In this document: piece by piece, positions 34,478 through 42,925 of the stretch
How positions within the stretch are numbered: position 1 is the first letter of the stretch
Layout: each line of letters opens with the position of its first letter
Assembly (NCBI RefSeq): GCF_015223355.1
Contig: NZ_JADFFK010000010.1
Coordinates: 62,001-126,000 of the forward strand
Source of the DNA: Salipiger mangrovisoli
GTDB taxonomy: Bacteria; Pseudomonadota; Alphaproteobacteria; Rhodobacterales; Rhodobacteraceae
Reading direction: 5' to 3'
DNA: 64,000 nucleotides
Notes under the pieces: model-generated
What the model was told of the DNA's origin: nothing
Database searches by the model: none
What the model saw: the letters and a program-made list of their open reading frames with translations, nothing else
Translations under genes and position numbers: made by a program

Positions 34478-34912
34478 ATGCAGGTCGGCATGACGGCGGA
34501 AGACATCATCGGGCTGCTGGACCTCGCGCCCCATCCCGAGGGCGGGCACTATCGCCAGACCTGGATCGCGGACAGCGGTGACGGCGGGCGTGCCGCCGGG
34601 ACCTGCATCTACTTCCTGCTCCGGCGCGGCGAGCGCAGTCACTGGCACCGGGTGGACGCGGCGGAGATCTGGCATTTCTACGCCGGGGCGCCGCTGGTCC
34701 TCTCGGTGGCGGCAACCGGGGCCGGGCCGCGCCGCGATCTGCTGCTGGGGCCGGACCTCGCCTCGGGCGCGCGCCCGCAGCACATCGTTCACGAGGGGCA
34801 TTGGCAGGCCGCCCGCAGCCTCGGCGATTGGACCCTGGTGGGCTGCACCGTCTCGCCCGGTTTCCGATTCGAGGGCTTCGAACTTGCCGCACCGGATTTC
34901 GACATCGGCTGA
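34478..34912 (+). CDS. DUF985 cupin-fold protein
   Basis: 144 residues. Cupin features are HPEGGHYRQTW and the metal-binding-like RGERSHWHRVDAAEIWHFY. The start has a strong GGAGGGG ribosome site. The function of the family is not settled. It is divergent from the endolysin with 90 bp between starts and convergent with the PRC-barrel gene across a shared terminator. Confidence 0.85.
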   Translation: MQVGMTAEDIIGLLDLAPHPEGGHYRQTWIADSGDGGRAAGTCIYFLLRRGERSHWHRVDAAEIWHFYAGAPLVLSVAATGAGPRRDLLLGPDLASGARPQHIVHEGHWQAARSLGDWTLVGCTVSPGFRFEGFELAAPDFDIG

Positions 34913-34955
34913 CATCGGTCCGCGGCGACCCCAAGGCGAATACCCGGCAACGCAA

Positions 34956-34982
34956 AAGGCCGGGGCAAGCTGCCCCGGCCTT
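34956..34982. terminator. Bidirectional terminator between cupin and PRC-barrel genes
   Basis: AAGGCCGGGGCA / TGCCCCGGCCTT forms a 12-bp perfect stem with a 3-nt loop between convergent genes. Confidence 0.8.
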
Positions 34983-35002
34983 CAACTGTCGACTGAAAAC
35001 CC

Positions 35003-35698
35003 TTAGTTCATCGGGCCTTCGTCGATGTCTTGCAGCTCCATGAGCTGATCCTTGGTCATGTTGGTGACCACGGAGTAGTTGCCGTCGTCGATCGGCACGA
35101 ACTTGGCATTGTCGATCTCGAGCAGCACGTGCTTGTCGCCGATGTCGAGGAAGCCGCCAACCTCGGCCACGATGCCGCGGAACGAGCCGTCGGCGTTCAG
35201 GACGATGTCTTCGATCTCACCGACGTTGTCCCAGTCGTCCGAGACGGTGTCATAGGCCATGCCATCGTCCCACTCCATCGCTTCGCCGTCGGCGTCGACC
35301 GCGTAGACGGCGCCACCGGTGATGTCACGGGTGCGGATCAGACCATCGGGCGAGCCGTTGAACATGCCGTCGACCGAGGCAGCCATCTCGCCGGCTTCCT
35401 GTTTCATCTCGGTGCCGGCTTCGGCCATGGCGTCGCCGGCTTCTTCGGCTTCCTGCTTCATTTCGTCGCCGGCTTCTGCCATCGAATCACCGGCTTCCTT
35501 CATGGCCTGCTCGCCTTCGGCAACGGCCTCGTCGGTTTCCTGTGCAATCGCGTCGCCGGTGTTTTCCATGGCCTGCTCGGCGTTCTGCACGGCGGCGTCG
35601 GCGTTGTCCTTCGCGGCGTCCATGTTGCTCTCTTGAGCGTAGACGGCGGTACCGGCGGTCAGGGCGATGATGGCGGCGGTGGTGGTCAGACGTTTCAT
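35003..35698 (-). CDS. Secreted LEA-like / PRC-barrel protein
   Basis: 231 residues. A signal peptide (MKRLTTTAAIIALTAGTAVYA) precedes about 85 residues of Ala/Glu/Lys/Gly-rich repeats of roughly 11 and 18 residues, for example EAGDSMAEAGDEMKQEAEE and then AGDAMAEAGTEMKQEAGEM. These look like the LEA or apolipoprotein type of amphipathic helix. A PRC-barrel domain follows (SVDGMFNGSPDGLIRTRDI, DNVGEIEDIVL). It is probably a periplasmic stress protein, but no function is proved. A very strong AAGGAGGAGA ribosome site and an ECF-like promoter suggest high inducible expression. Confidence 0.8.
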   Translation of the reverse strand: MKRLTTTAAIIALTAGTAVYAQESNMDAAKDNADAAVQNAEQAMENTGDAIAQETDEAVAEGEQAMKEAGDSMAEAGDEMKQEAEEAGDAMAEAGTEMKQEAGEMAASVDGMFNGSPDGLIRTRDITGGAVYAVDADGEAMEWDDGMAYDTVSDDWDNVGEIEDIVLNADGSFRGIVAEVGGFLDIGDKHVLLEIDNAKFVPIDDGNYSVVTNMTKDQLMELQDIDEGPMN

Positions 35699-35740
35699 GA
35701 TGTCTCCTCCTTGGGAAGTCGTCGTCTTGTCTGCCCTCAC

Positions 35741-35765
35741 AACACGCGGGGCGCAGTCGTGTTCC
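35741..35765 (-). promoter_or_regulatory. Possible ECF-type promoter of the PRC-barrel gene
   Basis: On the minus strand GGAAC, 16 bp, then TGTT, close to the GGAAC-N16/17-CGTT pattern of general-stress ECF sigma factors. The last T lies 42 bp before the ATG. One mismatch in the -10 and the uncertain presence of EcfG in this family make it tentative. Confidence 0.3.
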
Positions 35766-35808
35766 GACCGCGCCCCGAAATTAATCACTTTGAAAACTTG
35801 GAACTTTT

Positions 35809-37389
35809 TCAAGTATTCCGCTGCACGAATGCGACGAGCTGACGGGTCGAGCCGTCCTTACCCTCGGCGCTTTCCGCCCCCGACACGATGGGGCCAAGGG
35901 CCGTCGCCAACTCCTTGCCGAGCTCCACGCCCCACTGGTCGTAGGAGTTGATGTCGAGGATCACCCCCTCGACGAACACCCGGTGCTCGTAGAGCGCGAC
36001 GATCATCCCCAGCGTGCGCGGATCGAGCAGCGGGTAGACCAGCGTGGTCGAGGGGCGGTTGCCGGGGAAGACCCGGTGCTTGGCCTGCCGGACCAACTCG
36101 GCACCCTCGAACTTGCCGGCCACCTTGCCGCGCGCCTCGTCAAGATCGCGACCACGCATCAGCGCCTCGGACTGCGCGAAGCAATTGGCCAGCAGAAGCT
36201 CGTGGTGATGGCGCAGCTTCGGTTCGTGGCTGCGCGCGCCGACCATGAATTCGCAAGGGATCACCCGCGTACCCTGGTGGATCAGCTGGTAGAAGGCGTG
36301 CTGGCCGTTGGTGCCGGGCTCGCCCCAGACCACCGGGCCACTGTCGAACGTCAGCGTCTCGCCATCCATCGCCACCGACTTGCCATTGCTCTCCATCTCC
36401 AGCTGCTGAAGATAGGCGGGCAGCCGCGCGAGGCGGTTCTCGTAGGGCAGCACGGCGCGGGTGGCGTGGCCCAGCACCTGGTTGTGCCACATGCCCACCA
36501 GCGCCAGCAGCACCGGCATGTTGGCCTCGAGCGGGGCGCTGCGGAAATGGGTGTCCATCGCCTGACCGCCCGCGAGGAAGGCGCGGAAGTTCTCCGGCCC
36601 CACGGCGATCATCATGGACAGGCCGATCGGCCCCCACATGGAGTAGCGCCCGCCGACCCAATCCTCGAAACCGAAGACGCGCGACGCCGGAATGCCCCAT
36701 TCGCCCGCCTTCTCGGCATTGGAGGACAGTGCGATGAACTTGCCCTCGGTGCTGACGCCCTTCTCTTCCAGCCAGTCCCAGGCGGTGCGCGCGTTGGTCA
36801 TCGTCTCGATGGTGGTGAAGGTCTTCGAGGCGATGATGAAAAGCGTCGTCTCGGGCGGACACTGTTTCAGCGCGTCGGCAATGTCGGCACCGTCAACGTT
36901 CGACACGAAATGGCAGCGCGGCCCGTCGTGATAGGGCGCGAGCGCGATGGTGCCCATCTTGGGGCCAAGGTCCGAGCCGCCGATCCCGATGTTCACCACG
37001 TCGGTGACCCCGGATGCGCGCACGTCGCGCGCCAGCGCCTCCATGCGCGAGAGCGTGTCCAACACCTCGGGCATCACGTCCTTGCCATCCACCTCGACCG
37101 GCACGCCCGCGATATTGCGCAGCGCGGTGTGCAGCACCGCCCTGCCCTCGGTTTCGTTGATCTTGGCGCCACCGAACATGGCCTCGCGCCGCGCCTCGAC
37201 CTCGGCACCGCGCGCCACGGCGAGCAGCGCCTCCAGTACCTCGGCATCGATCTGCGTCTTGGAGTAATCGAAGAGCATCCCCTCGGCCTCGACCGAGAAG
37301 GTCTGTGCCCGCGCGGCGTCCTCGGCAAAGAGCGCATCGATCCTGCGGCCTTCACGTGCGGCCGCGAGGCGTTTCAGGTCATCCCACAT
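35809..37389 (-). CDS. pgi: Glucose-6-phosphate isomerase
   Basis: 526 residues, full length. Signatures are [13 protein letters not shown], the PGI motif [30 protein letters not shown] and the C-terminal [13 protein letters not shown]. It interconverts glucose 6-phosphate and fructose 6-phosphate. It is third in the zwf-pgl-pgi operon, 39 bp after pgl. In an Entner-Doudoroff organism it mainly recycles fructose 6-phosphate and feeds glycogen synthesis. Confidence 0.96.
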   Translation of the reverse strand: MWDDLKRLAAAREGRRIDALFAEDAARAQTFSVEAEGMLFDYSKTQIDAEVLEALLAVARGAEVEARREAMFGGAKINETEGRAVLHTALRNIAGVPVEVDGKDVMPEVLDTLSRMEALARDVRASGVTDVVNIGIGGSDLGPKMGTIALAPYHDGPRCHFVSNVDGADIADALKQCPPETTLFIIASKTFTTIETMTNARTAWDWLEEKGVSTEGKFIALSSNAEKAGEWGIPASRVFGFEDWVGGRYSMWGPIGLSMMIAVGPENFRAFLAGGQAMDTHFRSAPLEANMPVLLALVGMWHNQVLGHATRAVLPYENRLARLPAYLQQLEMESNGKSVAMDGETLTFDSGPVVWGEPGTNGQHAFYQLIHQGTRVIPCEFMVGARSHEPKLRHHHELLLANCFAQSEALMRGRDLDEARGKVAGKFEGAELVRQAKHRVFPGNRPSTTLVYPLLDPRTLGMIVALYEHRVFVEGVILDINSYDQWGVELGKELATALGPIVSGAESAEGKDGSTRQLVAFVQRNT

Positions 37390-37428
37390 TGAGGTTCTTC
37401 CCCTGTTGATCCGTTCCGTCAGATAGAA

Positions 37429-38106
37429 TCACTCAGCCCAGTGCACCACCGCCTGATCAAGCACCGCGTTGATCGGGGCCTCCTCGGGCGGCAATCCCTT
37501 GGCGTTCTCGAGCGCCGCGCGCTTCTCTGCACCGTAGATCAGCACGTGCTTGCTGAGTGCCCCGTCGAGCACCGGCGCGGTCAGCGTGATGCGCGGCTCG
37601 GGCGCACCGGGCGCGCGCATCGGCAGCAGGATCGGCGCATCGGCGTCCAGCGCCTCGGCCAGCCGGTCGGCGCCGGGAAAGATAGAGGCCGTGTGCAGAT
37701 CGGTGCCCATGCCCAGCAGCACGACCCCGAGCGGCAGCGAGGGGCGGATCGCCTCGGCCAGTTCCTCGAGCTTCTCCTCGGGCGTGCCGGCATCGGAATA
37801 GAGCGGCAGCAGACGCGCGGCGGCGGCCTTGCCGGTCAGCAGGCGCTCGCGCAGCAGCCGGGTGTTGGACCGCTCCGAGGTCTCGGGCACCCAGCGCTCG
37901 TCACCGAGCAGCACATCCACCCGGTCCCAGTCGAGCGAGGTGGCGCTCAATGCGTCGAAGATCGGCCCCGGAGAGGTGCCGCCGGGCACCGCCAGCGACA
38001 CGCGCTTGCCCTGCTGCAACTGCGTGCGCAGTTCCCCGGCGATCATGTTGGCAAGGTCGATCGCCAGCATCTCGCGGTCGGGATAGTCGCGGAATTCGTA
38101 GCTCAT
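37429..38106 (-). CDS. pgl: 6-phosphogluconolactonase
   Basis: 225 residues, DevB/SOL family. Motifs are VPGGTSPGPIFDALS, VDVLLGDERWVPETSERSNT and the lactonase loop LLGMGTDLHTASIFPG. It hydrolyses 6-phosphogluconolactone made by Zwf. It overlaps the zwf stop by ATGA, so the two are coupled. Confidence 0.95.
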   Translation of the reverse strand: MSYEFRDYPDREMLAIDLANMIAGELRTQLQQGKRVSLAVPGGTSPGPIFDALSATSLDWDRVDVLLGDERWVPETSERSNTRLLRERLLTGKAAAARLLPLYSDAGTPEEKLEELAEAIRPSLPLGVVLLGMGTDLHTASIFPGADRLAEALDADAPILLPMRAPGAPEPRITLTAPVLDGALSKHVLIYGAEKRAALENAKGLPPEEAPINAVLDQAVVHWAE

Positions 38107-39560
38107 GTCTTGATCCCCCGCCAGCGGCGGCCGTCCTTGTTGATCAGGAAGGCGGCGTCATCCGGTCCGGTGCTGCCCGCGTCATAGGGCTTGGGGTGAT
38201 CGCCGCGGCGCTCCCAGCCCTCGATCAGAGGATCGGTCCAGGCCCAGGCCGCCTCGACCTCGTCGCCGCGCATGAACAGCGTCTGGTTGCCGCGGATCAC
38301 GTCCATGATCAGCCGCTCGTAGGCATCGGGCGCATCCTCGGCGTCCGGCCCCAGCGCGTCGGCGAAGGACATGTCGAGCGGCACGTCGACGAGCCGCATG
38401 CCCCCCGGCCCCGGCTCCTTGATGGTGACCCCCAGCGTCATGCCCTCGTTCGGCTGCAGGCGGATCGACAGCATGTTGCGGTGCCGCCCGGCGTCCATGC
38501 CGAAGATCGAGTGCGGCGCGTCCTTGAACACCACGGCGATCTCGGAGGCCTGCGCCGAGAGCCTTTTACCCGTTCTCAGATAAAACGGGGTATTCGCCCA
38601 CCGCCAGTTCGAGATGTAGCACTTCATCGCCACGAAGCTCTCGGTCTTCGACGCCGCGTTCTCGACGTCCTCGCGGTAGGAATTCACCTCGCCGTCCGAG
38701 GTATACTGGCCGCGCACGATGCTGTCGGGGTCCACCGGATCGAGCGCGCGGATCACCTTGAGCTTCTCGTCGCGCACCGAGTCGGGCTCGAAGCGCGCCG
38801 GCGGCTCCATCGCGATGAGGCACAGCAGCTGCATCAGGTGGTTCTGCACCATGTCGCGCATCGCGCCGGACTTGTCGTAGTAGCTGCCGCGCCCGGCCAC
38901 GCCCACCGTCTCCGCCACGGTGATCTGGATGTGATCGACGTATTGCGCGTTCCACAGCGGCTCGAACAGCATGTTGCCGAAGCGCACCGCCATGAGGTTC
39001 TGCACCGTCTCCTTGCCGAGATAGTGGTCGATCCGGTAGATCTGCGCTTCGGTGAAATGCCGCGCCAGCTCCTCGTTGAGCGCGCGCGCCGACTCGAGGT
39101 TGTGACCGAACGGCTTCTCGACGACGATCCGCACCTCGGGATTGGTCAGCCCATGGCTGCGCAGCTGCTCCGCGAGGTCGCCAAAGAGGCTCGGCCCCAC
39201 CGAGAAATAGAAGGCGCGCACGATGCTCTCGTCGTCGCGCAGCGCCGCTTTCAGCTCGCCCCAGCCGCTCTCGCCGCGCGCGTCCACCGCGACATAGCCG
39301 AGCAGGCCGAGAAACTCCTCCAGCACGCTGTCGTCGCATTTCGCCTTGCCGAACTCGCGGATCGCCTCGCGCACCATGTCGCGGTATTCGTCAACCGAGA
39401 TCTCGGAGCGCGCGGCCCCGATGACGCGCGAGCCGGCGGGCATCTGGCCCGAGCAGTAGCGGCGGAAGAGACCGGGCAGGATCTTGCGGCGGGCAAGATC
39501 GCCGGTGCCCCCAAAAATGACGAGGTCGAAAGGATCGACGGGAATGACGCGGGAAACCAT
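38103..39560 (-). CDS. zwf: Glucose-6-phosphate 1-dehydrogenase
   Basis: 485 residues, usual length. The nucleotide-binding start is FDLVIFGGTGDLARRKILP, and the active-site signature is RIDHYLGKETVQN. It oxidises glucose 6-phosphate with reduction of NAD(P) and commits glucose to the Entner-Doudoroff or pentose-phosphate route. It is first in zwf-pgl-pgi. An 18-bp palindrome lies 31 bp upstream of the ATG, in promoter position. Confidence 0.96.
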   Translation of the reverse strand: MVSRVIPVDPFDLVIFGGTGDLARRKILPGLFRRYCSGQMPAGSRVIGAARSEISVDEYRDMVREAIREFGKAKCDDSVLEEFLGLLGYVAVDARGESGWGELKAALRDDESIVRAFYFSVGPSLFGDLAEQLRSHGLTNPEVRIVVEKPFGHNLESARALNEELARHFTEAQIYRIDHYLGKETVQNLMAVRFGNMLFEPLWNAQYVDHIQITVAETVGVAGRGSYYDKSGAMRDMVQNHLMQLLCLIAMEPPARFEPDSVRDEKLKVIRALDPVDPDSIVRGQYTSDGEVNSYREDVENAASKTESFVAMKCYISNWRWANTPFYLRTGKRLSAQASEIAVVFKDAPHSIFGMDAGRHRNMLSIRLQPNEGMTLGVTIKEPGPGGMRLVDVPLDMSFADALGPDAEDAPDAYERLIMDVIRGNQTLFMRGDEVEAAWAWTDPLIEGWERRGDHPKPYDAGSTGPDDAAFLINKDGRRWRGIKT

Positions 39561-39590
39561 TTCGGGCCTGTCTCCGATTCTTATGTCGTG

Positions 39591-39608
39591 GCGGTTAGCG
39601 CTAACCGC
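39591..39608. promoter_or_regulatory. Perfect LacI-type operator upstream of zwf
   Basis: GCGGTTAGCGCTAACCGC is an 18-bp perfect palindrome with the same TTAGCGCTAA core as the eno and gap elements. The design is that of LacI-family regulators; CceR, the LacI-type central-carbon regulator described in Rhodobacter sphaeroides, is the best candidate by function. The regulator gene is not in the window. Confidence 0.7.
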
Positions 39609-39810
39609 GCCTTGCCTACCCCATTGCTGCCCGCGAGTCTAACATCCTGCGGCACCGCGGCAATGGCGTCCGTAGGATAATCCCCGCCGGTAACCATTTG
39701 CCGAAGCGCGACAGTCCGCTTGAACCGCCCGTGCGCCCGTGCGACCCAAGGGCAGGACAAGACGACAGCAACAAGGCCGCGGCTTGCGCGCGGAACAGAC
39801 GGGGCGGGCC

Positions 39811-40746
39811 ATGGCACGACGGATCATCATAGACACAGACCCCGGACAGGACGACGCGGTTGCCATTCTCCTCGCCCTCGCCTCGCCCGAGCTCGAAGTG
39901 CTGGGGCTGACCACCGTGGCCGGCAACGTGCCGCTGCCGCTGACCTCGCGCAACGCGCGCATGGTTTGCGAACTGGCCGGACGCCGCGATATCCCGGTGT
40001 TTGCCGGCTGCGATGCACCGCTGGCGCGCAAGCTGGTCACCGCCGAACACGTGCACGGCAGGACCGGGCTCGACGGCCCGGTGCTGCCCGAGCCCGCCAT
40101 GACGCTGCAGGACCGCCACGCGGTCGATTTCATCATCGACACGCTGCGCGCCGAGCCCGCCGGCACGGTCACGCTCTGCCCGCTGGGGCCGCTGACCAAT
40201 ATCGCCAGCGCCTTCCGCCGCGCCCCCGACATCGCCGGGCGGGTGCAGCAGATCGTGCTGATGGGCGGCGCCTATTTCGAGGTCGGCAACATCACCCCTG
40301 CAGCCGAATTCAACATCTACGTCGACCCCGAGGCCGCGGCCGAGGTCTTCGCCGCCGGCGTGCCGCTGGTGGTCATGCCGCTCGACGTGACCCACAAGGC
40401 GCTGGTCACCCCGGCGCGCAACGAGGCGATCCGCGCCCTCGACACGCCGGTCGGTCGGGCCGTGGCCGAAATGACCGACTTCTTCGAGCGCTTCGATCTG
40501 CAGAAATACGGGTCCGAGGGCGCGCCGCTGCACGACCCCTGCGTCACCGCCTACCTGCTGGCTCCCGAGATCTTCTCTGGCCGGCACATCAATGTCGAGA
40601 TCGAGACCACCTCCGAGCTGACCCTCGGAATGACCGTGGCCGACTGGTGGGGGGTCTCGGGCCGCGCGCCCAATGCCACCTTCATCGGTGATCTCGATGC
40701 CGACGCCTTCTTCACCCTGCTCACCGAAAGGCTGGCCACGCTATGA
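39811..40746 (+). CDS. Nucleoside hydrolase (inosine/uridine-preferring type)
   Basis: 311 residues. The calcium-binding signature is IIIDTDPGQDDAVAILLAL at residues 5-23, and VHGRTGLDGPVLP, LGPLTNIASAF and AEFNIYVDPEAAA also fit. It cleaves the N-glycosidic bond of ribonucleosides for salvage. The start at 39811 was chosen because the signature follows directly; upstream frame sequence is promoter region. Its stop overlaps the next gene's start. Confidence 0.92.
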   Translation: MARRIIIDTDPGQDDAVAILLALASPELEVLGLTTVAGNVPLPLTSRNARMVCELAGRRDIPVFAGCDAPLARKLVTAEHVHGRTGLDGPVLPEPAMTLQDRHAVDFIIDTLRAEPAGTVTLCPLGPLTNIASAFRRAPDIAGRVQQIVLMGGAYFEVGNITPAAEFNIYVDPEAAAEVFAAGVPLVVMPLDVTHKALVTPARNEAIRALDTPVGRAVAEMTDFFERFDLQKYGSEGAPLHDPCVTAYLLAPEIFSGRHINVEIETTSELTLGMTVADWWGVSGRAPNATFIGDLDADAFFTLLTERLATL

Positions 40747-41186
40747 AATCCCTGCATCTCGCCGGCGCCGATGATCTCGAACGGCTGCTTCCCATGGTGG
40801 TCAGCCTGCAGGCCGAGCGCCAGCAGCAGCCCGACGAGGCGCTGATCACCGCCGCGCTCACGCCGCTGCTCGAGGGCGCGCCGCAGGGCGCCGCCTGGCT
40901 GATCGGCCCGCGCAAGGCACCTGTCGGCTACGTGGTGGTCAGCTTCGGCTGGTCACTGGAGAGCGGCGGGATGACCGGCACGATCGACCAGATCTACATC
41001 CGCCCCGCGGTGCGCAGCCGCGGCATGGGCAGCGAGGCGCTGTTCCAGCTCACCCAGGCGCTGCGCCAGGGCGGGGTCACCGCCCTGCAGATGGAGGTGG
41101 CGCAGGACGACGAGCACCTGAAACGCTTCTGCCGCCGCGCCCGCCTGCAGGACCGCCACGCCACGCTCATGCGCTGCCCGCTCTGA
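40743..41186 (+). CDS. GNAT family acetyltransferase
   Basis: 147 residues. The acetyl-CoA motif is IYIRPAVRSRGMGSEAL (Q/R-x-x-G-x-G type), preceded by the typical beta strand GYVVVSFGW. The substrate is unknown. It is coupled to the nucleoside hydrolase by an ATGA overlap, so the two are cotranscribed. A repeat pair follows its stop. Confidence 0.85.
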   Translation: MKSLHLAGADDLERLLPMVVSLQAERQQQPDEALITAALTPLLEGAPQGAAWLIGPRKAPVGYVVVSFGWSLESGGMTGTIDQIYIRPAVRSRGMGSEALFQLTQALRQGGVTALQMEVAQDDEHLKRFCRRARLQDRHATLMRCPL

Positions 41187-41189
41187 GGC

Positions 41190-41261
41190 GCGGGCGGCAG
41201 GGGCGCTGCCCCTCTTGGCCTCCGGCCAATTCACCCCGGGATATTTGGGCCCAGAAGAAAT
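41190..41261 (+). repeat. Dispersed palindromic repeat copy (GATATTTGGGCCC type), forward
   Basis: Hairpins GGGGCGCTGCCCC and TTGGCCTCCGGCCAA, then CCCCGGGATATTTGGGCCC and an AGAAGAAATT tail. It starts just after the GNAT stop and faces a second copy in the opposite direction. Confidence 0.75.
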
Positions 41262-41273
41262 TCCGCCTGCCGG

Positions 41274-41330
41274 TCTTCTAGGCCCAAATATTCCGGGGAG
41301 CGCGAGGGGCAGCGCCCCTCGCCCGCGCGC
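41274..41330 (-). repeat. Dispersed palindromic repeat copy, inverted partner
   Basis: Read on the minus strand: GAGGGGCGCTGCCCCTCGCG, then CCCCGGAATATTTGGGCC and a TAGAAG tail. It ends at the stop codon of the pirin gene. With the forward copy it forms a 140-bp inverted pair between convergent genes. Confidence 0.75.
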
Positions 41331-42269
41331 TCACCGCTCCGGCAGCGGGATGAACTCCGCGTCGTCCCCCGGCGGCAGGTGGAAGCGCCCGTTCTGCCAG
41401 TCGCCGCGGCGCCAGGCTTCCTTGGCCTCCTCGATGCGCTCCTTCGACGAGGCGACGAAGTTCCACCAGATGTAGCGCGGCCCGTTCAGCGTCTCGCCGC
41501 CCAGCACCATCAGCCGTGCGCCCTGCGGGCCGGCCCGCAGCGACACCCGGTCGCCGGGGCGGAAGACCATCATCCGTCCGGCCTCGAAGCTGGTCCCCGC
41601 CTGCTCCACCGCGCCCTCGACCACGTAGACGCCGCGGTCCTCGTGATCGTCGGGCATGGGCAGCCGCGCGCCCGGCTCCAGCCGCGCATCGGCGTAGAAC
41701 ATCTCGGAGAAGGTCTTCACCGGCGCCACCGCGCCCCAGGCGCGGCCGAGCACCAGCCGCACGCTCTTGCCCTCGCCCTCCATCAGCGGCAGCTCCCCCG
41801 CACCGGCGTGCATGAAGTCAGGCGCCGCGTCCTCCGCCTGCTCCGGCAGTGCCAGCCAGGTCTGGATCCCGAGGAACGGCATCGGCGTGCGCTGGCTGGC
41901 GTCGTCGGTGCGCTCGGAATGGGTGATGCCATGGCCTGCCACCATGAGGTTCACGGCCCCCGGTTCGATCCAGCTGTCGGTGCCGAGCGAATCGCGGTGG
42001 TGCATCCGGCCCTGGAACAGGTAGGAGATCGTCGCCAGCCCGATGTGCGGATGCGGCCGCACATCCATGCCGCGGCTCGGCAGGAATTCCACCGGCCCCA
42101 TCTGGTCGAAGAAAATGAACGGGCCGACCATCTGCCGGCGCGGCGCGGGCAGCGCCCGGCGTACCTCGAAGCCGCCAAGGTCGCGGGCACGTGGCACGAT
42201 CAGCGTGTCGATTGCATCCACCTCGTTTCCGGTCGGGCAATGCGGCTCGAGGGCGGGGTTCCAGCTCAT
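41331..42269 (-). CDS. Pirin family protein
   Basis: 312 residues, a two-cupin protein. The metal-site region MDVRPHPHIGLATISYLFQG and then GRMHHRDSLGT are typical, followed by AGHGITHSERTD. Some pirins are quercetinases and others bind regulators, so the role here is open. The start at 42269 gives the standard N-terminus; the frame is open further upstream without homology. Confidence 0.9.
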   Translation of the reverse strand: MSWNPALEPHCPTGNEVDAIDTLIVPRARDLGGFEVRRALPAPRRQMVGPFIFFDQMGPVEFLPSRGMDVRPHPHIGLATISYLFQGRMHHRDSLGTDSWIEPGAVNLMVAGHGITHSERTDDASQRTPMPFLGIQTWLALPEQAEDAAPDFMHAGAGELPLMEGEGKSVRLVLGRAWGAVAPVKTFSEMFYADARLEPGARLPMPDDHEDRGVYVVEGAVEQAGTSFEAGRMMVFRPGDRVSLRAGPQGARLMVLGGETLNGPRYIWWNFVASSKERIEEAKEAWRRGDWQNGRFHLPPGDDAEFIPLPER

Positions 42270-42415
42270 GGCATGTCTCCTCTGGTTTGACCAAGGGTAA
42301 CTCGGAACGGCGCTGCGCCCTACAGTCACCCGCGCGCGGCGGATGTGCAGCGGCGCAGGTGTCTTCCCTTTCCCGCCGTCGTCCCTATGCTCGCGCCAGC
42401 AAGGGATCCTATGCC

Positions 42416-42898
42416 ATGCCCGACCTTCTCGCCGCCCCGCGCGCCGCCCCCGAGGGCTTTTCCGATTGGCCGGAACTGCTTGCGCTGATCCGCGGCAGCT
42501 TCGCCTATATGGACGGGCGTATCGATCCGCCCTCCTCGGCGCATCTTCTGACGCCCGCAAGCCTGCGCGACCGCGCCGCGGCAGAGCATCTCTACATCGC
42601 AGGGCCGCCGCTTCTCGGCTGTGCCTTCTTCGCCGAGCAGCCCGATGCGCTCTACATCGGCAAGCTCGCCATCGCCCCCGATGCGCAAGGCGCGGGACTC
42701 GGCCGGGCGTTTCTTGCCGAGGCCGAGAGCCTGGCGCGCCGGCGGGGCCTGCCTCGGTTGCGGCTCGAGACCCGCGTCGAGTTGACCCGGAACCACGCCG
42801 CCTTTGCGCGGCTCGGTTTCATCAAGACCGCGGAAAAGGCCCACCCAGGCTTTGACCGGCCGACATCGATCACCCTGGAGAAGCCGCTCTTTGCCTGA
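42416..42898 (+). CDS. GNAT family acetyltransferase
   Basis: 160 residues. The acetyl-CoA motif is APDAQGAGLGRAFLAEAESL with the following RLRLETRVELTRNHAAFARL, where the Asn-x-x-A-x-x-x-x pattern fits GNAT motif B. The substrate is unknown. It precedes selO by 27 bp on the same strand. Confidence 0.87.
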   Translation: MPDLLAAPRAAPEGFSDWPELLALIRGSFAYMDGRIDPPSSAHLLTPASLRDRAAAEHLYIAGPPLLGCAFFAEQPDALYIGKLAIAPDAQGAGLGRAFLAEAESLARRRGLPRLRLETRVELTRNHAAFARLGFIKTAEKAHPGFDRPTSITLEKPLFA

Positions 42899-42925
42899 GC
42901 GCCTCCGCTGCCTAAATGGTACCCC

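Noticed and set aside
41190-41330. The repeat pair as a CRISPR-like or attachment-site structure
   Set aside because: There are only two inverted units with internal hairpins, no spacers, no integrase and no duplicated target.
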